NCBI GenBank assembly: GCA_029891385.1 | Contig: CM057234.1 | Location: forward strand, 26,088,350 to 26,152,349 | Reading direction: 5' to 3' | Length of the DNA stretch: 64,000 bases | Origin: Erythroxylum novogranatense | Taxonomy: Eukaryota > Streptophyta > Magnoliopsida > Malpighiales > Erythroxylaceae | Part shown: piece after piece, positions 37,345 through 46,170 of the stretch | Position numbering within the stretch: the first letter of the stretch is position 1 | Layout of the letters: every line of letters begins with the position of its first letter | Notes under the pieces: model-generated | Told to the model about the DNA's origin: nothing | Seen by the model: the letters and a program-made list of their open reading frames with translations, nothing else | Database searches by the model: none | Position numbers and translations under genes: made by a program

Positions 37345-40300
37345 TGTAACATCCCGTTACCGGAGTGACGGGTATGTCAGTAATTTGGATCGGGTTAGAA
37401 TTGGGTACAGGCAAATGTGACATTGTGCATGCATTATTGTTTTTATAGATATCGGTAACAGATTATTGACTGCACAAGTATATATATATATGTACATACA
37501 TGTATGACAATTCCCGAATTGATTGTGTATCGGAAATTGGTTATAATTGTACAGATGAGAATTGGTTGTGAAAATTGGAAATTTAGTAATAAGTGTATAA
37601 ATTAGGTTTTGAATATGGAATTGGAATGAAATGGAATTTAGAGGAATGGAAAGTGGAATATGAGTATAGGAATGGGTATTTGCTAATTTTGTGAATTTAT
37701 GGGAACTTTTCTGGGATTTTTAGAGTAATGGATCCGGACCGGAAGATTGGCTTAGTGACTGATTAAATTGATTCCGGGTCCGAGATTGATTGACAATTGA
37801 TATGAAACAATTGGGATTATAATTTCAGGATTTATTAGTTATGGTTATTGCAAAATTGCGAGAAAAATAGAATAAGAATTAGACTGATAGACTCTAAGTT
37901 TGGACTTGTGGCAACTAAATTGCCAAACAAGCCTTTAAAGCTCATATATATATATAAGTTTAAATGTTCATTTCTCACCATCGACGGTCGTGGGTGAGAA
38001 AAACTTGGGATTTGGAGTTCTTGAAGGATTTTCAAAGGATTGAAGCTTGAATCAAGTAAGTTTCTATGTGTTTATACCTTAAATCGTTTGGTTGATCATT
38101 GATTTAAGTATGAAAATGTTTAGAAATTTGGAAAGTTGCGATGATAGGGTTTTCGTTGGTTTTGATTTGGGTTTTTGATAAAAGATGGTTTAAATGATGG
38201 ATTGAGGCTAGAAATGAGTTGACTGTAGTATACTAAGTTGATTGGGAGTGATTTGAAGTGAATCGGATAGATTGTTATCAGAAAATCTGAGAAATTTCTG
38301 GGTTTCGGACGATTTTCTGGGTTCGCACGTCGCGACGTGTGATGAACACGCCGCGGCGAGCCTTTCCAGCGTGCACGTCGCGACGAATAAATAAATAAAG
38401 AAATTGTGCGCCGCGACGAGCTGAAATCAGTTGCACGCCGCGATGAGGGATGTTGTGTGCCGCAATGACGACTTTGTTTGCATACGCTTGCGACGAGACC
38501 TAGGTGCACGCCGCGGGCGAAGCGGATGGTTACGCCAGGAGAGAAAGGAAGTGTGGCATGGCGAAGGCAGGAGACTTCATGCGAGCGACGACCATCGCCA
38601 AGCGAGGACGCCTGAATTCCAGGGGTGAATTGCTTGTTTTAAAAGGGTTTATTCTTAATGAATTGGTTATGGACTAATTGAATTTTTGAGACTAGGAATT
38701 GCAAATTAGAAGAAATGAAATTAAGTGATTATGAGATGATTGTTACAAGTAATGAGCTTGAGGATTGACTTCAAATGAATTGGTGTCTAAATGATTAATT
38801 GGAATTTGGAGACTAAGAATATTGAATGGATAAGAATGGAAATTCGGAATGTAATTATATGATTATTGGAATTGAGTGGTAAACGATTAGTGATTGTGAT
38901 TCTAATTGAAATGTGATCTTAGAGTATGGAAATTTGTAAATTGATAAATGAAATCTGGAATTATTATGGACTAGAGTGAGAGTGATCCAATTGAGAAATT
39001 CGGGAATTGAATCGGGAAAGTCATAACATGTATAGTATTTATCGAAATTGCTATTGATTATTGAATTTGGCATGATTGGTAATGTGTGATTTATTTGATT
39101 TGATATAGAGGTTCGATGGATCGACATTCCACAGACAAGATTGGGACTTCCAAAGTAGTTTCGGAAGTGCGGTGAGTAACCTAGTTGGTTTCTCACTTTA
39201 TGTGTTTATTAATTATATGCATTGATTGCCATGAGGAAGCGGATGGATAGATGTGTGATTGATTTGATTGATTTGGACCATGGGTGTTCAAATATTTGAT
39301 TAATGATATTGAAGTGCAAAGATGAGTAAATATGTATGAATGCATGAATGAATTAAATTAAAAATGCATTAGCGAAAATATTGGAACTGTAAATGACTGA
39401 AATTGGGAAGTGACACATGCATTCATGCATCACTAAATGATCAGATAATGGTAGTTGTGACCGGTGGTACCAACGTATGCGTAACCACGAGCTCAATGCA
39501 TCGTGCCTGCCATCGGGCTTATCAGGCGAATCACGCCCAACGTATATGAGAGCTTTAAGCTCAACGCACAGGACCTCAGGACCAACGATTGATAGAGCCT
39601 CAGACTCACCGCAGGGCATATCATGCCTAACGATTTGAGCCACCGCTCAACGTAAATGATTTCAAAGCACGGTCACAACAACGAAAAGAAAATGAAAGTG
39701 TCACATGTACATTGCATATGTGTATGACTGATTGAAAATGTAAATTGACTGCAAATGACTGAGAGATGTGAATAAGGAAATTGCATGTGATATTACTGTA
39801 AATGCTACTGTGTGTTATGTGTATATGATTGTGAATGCATGAGTTGGGTGAACCATCGATGATGGTTTCTCATTGAGTTCGCAAACTCACCCAACATTGC
39901 ATCTATTTTTCAGGAATTGAAGAGTACCCCGTTAGTAAAACGGGAGTATGTTTGCAGGATTCAAGTGAAGGTCAGGGTCGGGATCAGTGTCGTCACATCT
40001 GCATTAGTGTAGTGAATTTATTAAGTGGGCCCCATTTGTCTATGTGTCATTGTATTGTATTATCGAAATGTTTAGAATGGCATCGACCCGGTTGGGTCAT
40101 ACATTTCTATGTGTACATGATGATTGAGCACTATTGAGTGCTAGTTAATGATTGAATTGTTCATATTTGAAAAATGTTTTCATATTAAATCGGGCCGATT
40201 GATTATCGCTTTTCCGACTCAACTGTTTTAAAAAGGTGAAAAATAAAAGAAAAATGTTATAACGAGATTTAAAAAGGTATTGAGTGTTTTAGTACGCCAC

Positions 40301-40371
40301 CCTCGCGGGGCACGGGCTCGGATATCACCGTTGATGTCGGGTTCGGGTCTTGTCGGGAGTGGGGTGCTACA
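37345..40371 (+). repeat. 3' LTR of element D (3027 bp)
   Basis: Partner of the 5' LTR, with the same landmark order: TATA run near 37944, CpG patch 38320-38625, micro-hairpin array near 39480-39652, paired hairpins near 39851-39890, acceptor-like TTTTTCAG near 39913. The CpG patch keeps more CG dinucleotides than the 5' copy. Confidence 0.95.
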
Positions 40372-40923
40372 AAATTGGTATATTGTGCAATCTTATGACA
40401 TATTCTAGTGATGATTAAATTGTTGAGTGTTGACTTGCTATGAGATTGCTATATATATACATATTGCTTGATTGTGTGGCTCGTTGCCAATGGCTATAAA
40501 TGTATATGCCATTGAGCTTCGCAGCTCACCCCATTACTCTCCCCTCCTCAGGTGCAGATCGAGACGATTGTTGACCTTGCAAGGCATCGGAAACTTCAAG
40601 CTAGTTAGGAGCCTTGTATTAAGTTAGTATTTTTGGTTAGCCCGCCAAGCATATTTTCATGGAGCATACTCATGTATTTTGGATTTACATTTGATTTTGT
40701 ATTATGCTATATTTGGGAATATTTGCTGAATTTCCTCTAACTTGTAATGGCATGAAGCCCCTTGGATTATGGGGTGTTTAATTCAGTAATGGTCTGCATG
40801 TGTGTATGTGTTTGTACGATGTTGTATAGATGTTGGGATCGGGTCCGACGTTTTAGGGCGCCCGTCACCGGCGCAGCCCGAGGGGTCGCCTCGGGATTAG
40901 GGATCCGAGACCCGGACCCAACA

Positions 40924-41781
40924 TGGGGAATTAATTTCATGGGCCCATTTCCTCCATCTTTTGGATTTGTGTATATCCTTTTAGCTGTGGATTATGTGTC
41001 AAAATGGATAGAGGCCATCCCCACTAGAAAAGATGATGCTCAAGCAGTGTCTAAGTTTCTTAAGTCCAACCTTTTTTTTCGATTTGGTATACCAAGAGCT
41101 GTGGTGAGTGATAGGGGAACCCATTTTTGTAATAGAGTCATTGATAACTTATTTTTTAAATTTGGGGTCACTCACAAAGTCTCCACTGCATATCACCCAC
41201 AAACCAATGGACAAGCCGAAGTTTCCAACAAAGAGGTGAAGCACATTTTGGAGAAAATAGTAAAGCCATCCAAGAAGGATTGGAGCCTTCGTCTCGAGGA
41301 AGCACTATGGGCATATCGAACTGCTTATAAATCCCCTATAAGTATGTCACCTTACCATTTGATTTATGGAAAGGCTTGCCATTTACCTGTGGAATTGGAG
41401 CATAAAACATATTGGGCAATCAAACAATGCAATATGGACTTGGAATCTTCATGAATGGAGAGGAAGTTGCAACTTCAAGAGCTCGAGGAATTAAGGTTGG
41501 ACGCATATGAGCATGCACGACTCTACAAAGAAAAAGCAAAATTGATGCAAGATAAACTCATTTGGCGGAAAAGTTTCAAAGAAGGAGACAAAGTCCTATT
41601 ATTCAAAGCTCGTTTCACTTTTAAACACGGGACTTTCAATACTCGTTGGGAAGGACCGTATTTGGTCACGAAGGTGCACAACTTTGGTATGGTAGAGCTT
41701 CTACATGAAGGAACTGGAACAAGACTAAAGGTGAATGGCCATCTTTTGAAGCTCTATTATGAGAATCAACAACCGCCGTAA
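40924..41781 (+). pseudogene. pol: Element A integrase catalytic core and C-terminus
   Basis: Resumes the protein broken at 4944 with WGINFMGPF. The DDE core has Asp in [10 protein letters not shown], Asp in VVSDRGTHF and Glu in [14 protein letters not shown], all three present. A TGA at 41452-41454 interrupts the stretch before MERKLQLQELEELRLDA, then the C-terminal GPY/F-like module follows (NTRWEGPYLVTKV, LKVNGHLLKLYY), ending TAA 41779-41781. The longer open frame from 40762 includes B's LTR and is not a real N-terminus. Confidence 0.93.
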
Positions 41782-42116
41782 ATATCAGGCTTTTTGTCTC
41801 CTTCACTTGTTTCTTTACTTTTTTGCGATTCGCATTTACTATTTGTCTTAACAAGTTTGGAGGAGAGCCATTTAGATAAATAACTTCTTTTGTTTTCTTT
41901 TCATTTTCCAATAATACTTTCTCAGTCCCTTCATGAACTTCTATGTATTTGAGCTTCCTCTACATTTTCATTGAGGACAATGTATGCTTTAAGTGTGGGG
42001 GAGTTGTTTCCCCATTTATCCTCCATATTGCATGACTGTTGACACTATGATTATGTATTGGTGCATTCTGTTGATAAACTTTGCATTTTACATCTTTCTG
42101 TCATTCTGCATTTCTT

Positions 42117-42245
42117 CTCCGCGACGAGTGATCACACGTCACGGCGAAGCTATTCTTCCGAGTGTGTATACGTCGCGACGTCACCCATTTTATACGTCAC
42201 GACGTCCGCACGTTACGACATCTGCCTCAGCACGCCGCGACGTCC
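42117..42245 (+). repeat. CpG-rich CGTCGCGACG motif patch in A 3' region
   Basis: About six variants of the core (ACGTCGCGACG, ACGTCACGACG, ACGTTACGACA, ACGCCGCGACG and others) spaced by AT-rich spacers of 10-20 bp. The same core forms the patch in A's LTR and in LTRs of other families here. Confidence 0.75.
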
Positions 42246-42457
42246 CATGTATGCATGAATGACTTTTGCTTCATTTTTTTTCATTCAATCAAACATTTTC
42301 TGCACTGGAAACACAGTCCCTTACATATTTATCCCTTGCTAGCCCTTTGAGCCCTCTTGTTGTGAGCATTTGCATTCATATTTTTATGATGTCATTAGTT
42401 ATTTTGAATATGTAAAAAAAAAGCAAGTTCAATAACAATTTATGCAGTATATATTGC

Positions 42458-42487
42458 ATAATAATAATAATAATATTATTATTATTA
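42458..42487 (+). repeat. AAT/ATT inverted microsatellite
   Basis: A run of ATA triplets followed at once by a run of ATT triplets, giving a self-complementary 30-base tract in element A's 3' region. Confidence 0.8.
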
Positions 42488-42986
42488 AAAGAAGCATTCT
42501 GTTTATGCATATGTTTGGTTTCAGAAAGCTATTGACATCAGCTCCTTATTTAGTGCATGTGTTCATACTATTATTTCTTTCTTTCACTTCATCCATTCAT
42601 TTAGCCTACCATACATTACAACCCTAAAAGTCCTCTTGATCTTCAAAATGGTAGTTCTTGTGGTGGAGAAATAGAATTGACACAAGCCTATGGTAGGAGA
42701 TGGATTAAGCAGACTGAGAGAAAAAATATCCCTAGACACAAGTGAGATGAGCATATACACTATATCCCGAGTGATTCTCTTTTGTTCAATCTCTTGTACT
42801 TGAATTCTTTCAATGTTTGTTTTATTAGCACACTTTCACTTTACTGTGGTTGATTTCTGGGGAAATGAATTGCGTCAATTTCCTTTTATTGTTTTGAGCA
42901 TGGCAGATATTTTCTTTCCCTCTTGTATTCTTTTTGACTCTTGTAAACTTTGTCCAGGAGTACAAAGGTCTAAGTGTGGGGGAATT

Positions 42987-44414
42987 TGATTGAGCGAAGT
43001 TTACACTATAAATTGGCTGCATTTTCATAGCTGCTTATGCATTTGTTAACTCCTAATTGATGATTTTTGTGCTTAAATTGGTTCCTCATAACACGCTTTT
43101 TTAATTCGCAGTTTGTCAGTAAATCGTCATGACCTGATATTAATTTCTCTATAATTTTCATGAGGACAATTGATACTACAAATTTTTATTTTATTGCAGG
43201 AGCAAAGGAGTCAACACATCAGGAAGTCAACAGTCATGAGGTCAATCCGCACGTCGCGACGAATATCAATCTACACGTCGCGACGAGCACATCACTTCCA
43301 CACGTCGCGACGTATGATAATTTGCACGACGCAACGAGCAGGCAATTCTACACGTCGCGACGAATTTTCATTTACACGTCGCGATGTACGAACGGATATC
43401 CGGCCTTAAATGGAAAGTTTGTCTCACTGCTCTGACCTGGCCCGCACCCACCATATAAAACCTTGCTATTTTTAGGTCAAAGCAGACTTGGATACTCGGA
43501 GGCTTGAATACGCATAGAGGGAGAGACGTCTGGAGGCAGCAGGAAGTCCACACTCTACTCGACCATTTCCATTTTCATCATCACTGACCATCACCACCAT
43601 CAACGCCACCGTCGACATCAACTGCTACCATGAATATAGCTCCATCTTCAGCAGTCGAGAGACAGACCAAAGCTATGCGTAGCTAAGCCACAATTCCTCT
43701 TGAAGATGTAGCAATGGCTTGAGTTCACCGGAAGCTTCAAAAGGGAGTAATCATATAGTGTCTGAAGTTTAGTTATATTTTTGTAAACTCTGAGTTAGAG
43801 ATTGCATCTGTATAGCTAGATTAGCATGGTTATAGTTTAACCGTGTGCTGAACACTATGTTGGGATTTGGACAAAGTAATTTGTAGAATTTTTTATGCTT
43901 AATATATGAAGTCTCATATATGTCATTGGATATTGCATTTACTTTCTTCATCTGCCTAGTTGTGTTAGATTAAGATTGTTGTGTTTTTATCCAATTGACC
44001 GATTGCATTTACTTGTCCAATTTTCACACTAAGGTTTTTAACAAGGATTTAAATGATAGAGTTCATTAGTTAAATCTTTGGACCTAAAGAGTCCTTTAGG
44101 GTTGATCTTTTGAAACTTAGTGGATTCTATCCCTAAAAATCATTTTTGAACTGTGATAGCCTGCGCCCATTTTCAAGTGGATTTTATCAATTCGATTTCT
44201 ATATGATTTTTGTTAATTGCATTATTCCCAAAATTTCAAAAATATTCTTTTATACTTTTTCTCCAATTGTGATTACTTTTATCAGTTTCGATGGAAATAC
44301 CAAACCCCCATTTTATCAACCTTGATTGCAATTTTTGACATTTAGGCTAGCTTAGACATTTTTCGCTTGGTTCCAATTAAGTGAGACGACCCATGGATTG
44401 CAACCTATACCGCA
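42987..44414 (+). repeat. Candidate 3' LTR of element A (about 1.4 kb)
   Basis: It begins TGATTGAGCG directly after the PPT-like TAAGTGTGGGGGAATT. The end is placed at ACCGCA (44414), where sequence related to element E's LTR begins. The 5' LTR is outside the window, so the boundaries are inferred. It contains a regular CpG motif array (43250-43386) and a transcript-like stretch after it. Confidence 0.6.
43250..43386 (+). repeat. Regular CACGTCGCGACG array in A's 3' LTR
   Basis: Six units starting at 43250, 43274, 43301, 43325, 43351 and 43375, with steps of 24, 27, 24, 26 and 24 bp. Four keep the 12-base core CACGTCGCGACG exactly. Two have single or double transitions (CACGACGCAACG, CACGTCGCGATG). 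Spacers differ in sequence. Confidence 0.9.
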
Positions 44415-45158
44415 ATCTTGGAACTTATTATATTTGACCAGTTTCTAAGGATCGATCGTAAGATCGAATTGACAGAGCCGCGATCAACCCTACATGGAAC
44501 AGTTTAGGTACTCGGTCACAACAAAGGAACAAATAAAAATTGGGTCTCATGTACACTGCATATGCATAATACGAGTGATCAAATTGTATTGAATGTGAAG
44601 TGTGAAGTGTGTAATGATGTGATTTATATGCTACGTGATTGGGTGAGCCATCAATGATGGTCACTCATTGAGTTCTCAAAACTCAACAAAAATTTACAAA
44701 TATTTTCAAAACTCAGAAGAATACCCCGTTAGGCAAACGAGAGCATCCTTACTGCACGCAAGGGAAAGATAGAAGTCGGGATCAATTTGCGTCTACATTG
44801 TATTTCTTTATTTTCGTACTGAACTGTACATTCTGTAAATTTTTGTATCATTTGTAATTGAATATTGTAGTATATAATTACTTTGGAATTGGAAATGTTT
44901 TGTATTTATAATGGGCGCGAAGTGATTAGTGAATCTCTGATGAGTTGTGTACTGATTGTAATGTGTTGATTTGAAAAATATTTATGAAATAAAATGGGCC
45001 CTAATTGATTACTGATTTTCGCATATTTAATTGTATTCAAAAAAATTTATACCGAGTTTTAACTTATTAAGTATTCTAGTACGCCACCCTCACGGGGCAC
45101 AGACTCGAATATCACTTGTCGATGTCGGGTTCGAGTCTTGCGGGAATAGAGTAATACA
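44415..45158 (+). repeat. Tail of E's 5' LTR
   Basis: Aligns with the end of D's LTR: GGTCACAACAA block, the hairpin CCATC-AAT-GATGG (44648-44660) and TGAGTT-CTCAA-AACTCA (44669-44685). It also has the end block with ACGCCACCCTCACGGGGCAC and GATGTCGGGTTCGAGTCTTG, closing in TAATACA at 45158. The left boundary is the junction with A. Confidence 0.85.
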
Positions 45159-45164
45159 TTTATG

Positions 45165-45178
45165 TGGCATCAGAGCCC
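45165..45178 (+). other. Primer binding site of element E
   Basis: TGGCATCAGAGCCC, the initiator-Met primer site with one substitution. It keeps the A that C and D lack. Confidence 0.8.
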
Positions 45179-45370
45179 ATAATTACTATCTTATATGGGC
45201 ATTTTTTAAATATGTGTCAAGTCACATGCATTTTGTCATGTCATAGTAAACAGCGGCAACTGATCCCCAATATAAGTCACATGCATGAGCATTCCTTAAG
45301 AGTTTGAGCTGTGAGCAGCACTGAGAAAAATGATAATCTGTCAGAATGTAAGCCAATTAAGATTTATGGG

Positions 45371-46170
45371 CAATTGGAAATGAGAAATAGTATCTGGTTT
45401 TGTATAATAGATAAAGGTCCACTACATTCATATATATTTTTGTATCATTGAATATGATATCCATATTGTACTGTGGTAATATATTCTCGAATGTGATATA
45501 AATGTGAATACATTATCATGGACTGATTAAGGAAAGAAGTGATATCAATATGAATGATGAGACCTAATGTGTATAAGCCAAGTTGAAAAAACTGAAATTT
45601 TCTATGGCCTGCAGAGGTCAAACTTGGACTTGAAATGAATGTCGGTTAAAAGTGATAAGCGTTATGATTTAGCATAAGAATGCATTTGTGAAATCGAGAT
45701 CAAAATTTTAGGATGATTAGGTGTCTATGATTCTAAATTGATTGCAAACACATGTATGTACAATGATATGTGGATAATTGGAAAGGAGAAATAGTATAAG
45801 GTTCAATATGATAGATAAAGATTCACTACATTTGTATTAGTGTATGTATTATGGAACATGATATCAATATTGTACTGTAATGGTATACCTTTGAATGTGA
45901 GAGAGAAGTGAATATATTGTCGTGGTTGTGTGAGGAAAATAGGGATACGAGCATAAATGAAGAGACTAAAGTATATAGGAAGAATGTAATGAAATCATAA
46001 AATTTTTATAAGCATAAAAGGATGAATTTGGAATGGAAATGGTCATGTGAGTATCGTGATAAGAGTTTATAATTTAGTATAAGAAGATATTAGGGGAAAG
46101 TTGAGATCAGAATTTCAAGATGAATATGCATCTATAACTCTAAGTGGATTGCGAATATATATATGTAAGA
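45371..46170 (+). repeat. Diverged tandem duplication of about 395 bp in E
   Basis: The stretch 45371-45763 and the stretch from about 45766 to 46170 line up along their length. Shared anchors are GAGAAATAGTAT, ATATTGTACTGT, TTTAGTATAAGAA-like blocks and a closing GATTGCRAA. The copies differ by many substitutions and small indels, so the event is old. Confidence 0.7.

Larger units (their letters stand above)
30979..40371 (+). mobile_element. Element D: LARD-like non-coding LTR retrotransposon in B's 3' LTR
   Basis: LTRs 30979-33980 (3002 bp) and 37345-40371 (3027 bp) start TGTAACATCCCGTTACCGG and end GTGCTACA. Perfect TSD AAATT at 30974-30978 and 40372-40376. The 3.4 kb interior has PBS and PPT but no coding frame. 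The LTR end is related to C and E. The LTRs look nearly identical outside CpG/CHG-rich parts, suggesting a fairly recent insertion. Confidence 0.95.
4945..40923 (+). mobile_element. Element B: Tekay/Del-like chromovirus (Ty3/gypsy), inserted in A's integrase
   Basis: The LTRs are 4945-7104 and 29383-40923 (the latter interrupted by D). They start TGTTAGGCCCC and end CCCAACA. TSD TGGGG is perfect at 4940-4944 and 40924-40928. A PBS for initiator-Met tRNA and a PPT are present. Pol order is protease, RT, RNase H, integrase, chromodomain, as in chromoviruses. Without its three internal guests (G, H, D) it is about 9.2 kb, a normal size for this group. Each guest interrupts a recognisable domain, and the protein continues on the far side, so the nesting order is secure. 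Confidence 0.95.
29383..40923 (+). repeat. 3' LTR of element B, interrupted by element D
   Basis: Native parts are 29383-30978 and 40377-40923, together about 2143 bp. They match the 5' LTR closely, including GAAGAAG leader, donor-like GGTAAGG, and the TGAGCTTCGCAGCTCA-type hairpin before the pyrimidine-rich acceptor. The CpG patch (about 30030-30230) differs from the 5' copy by indels. The downstream part reads into A's integrase after the TSD. Confidence 0.95.
41782..42986 (+). other. Element A 3' untranslated region, no env-like frame
   Basis: Athila elements often have an env-like gene here. None is visible: no frame exceeds about 90 codons. The region holds a first AAGTGTGGGGGAG motif (41991-42003), a CpG motif patch (42117-42245), an AAT/ATT inverted repeat (42458-42487), and the final PPT-like TAAGTGTGGGGGAATT (42971-42986). 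Confidence 0.7.
1..44414 (+). mobile_element. Element A: Athila-like Ty3/gypsy retrotransposon, 5' end outside window, split by element B
   Basis: Decayed gag-pol runs from about 124 to 4944, stops inside the integrase zinc-finger/core boundary, and resumes in the same reading sense at 40929. Both sides of the break carry TGGGG, the target duplication of element B. The reverse transcriptase (VFMDDF active site), the protease motif LLDLGAAINVMP and the integrase ([19 protein letters not shown]) resemble the Athila/Tat branch. The 3' side has a PPT-like AAGTGTGGGGGAA and a candidate LTR. After removing B, about 8.4 kb of A lies in the window. Its 5' LTR and PBS are not visible. Assignment to Athila is by remembered protein style, not by search. 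Confidence 0.85.

Noticed and set aside
40762..40923. N-terminal extension of the integrase open frame (GT-rich start)
   Set aside because: This part is the end of B's 3' LTR that happens to be open; the protein homology starts after the TGGGG duplication.
41782..42986. Env-like gene of an Athila element
   Set aside because: No frame over about 90 codons and no signal peptide or membrane segment in the right place.
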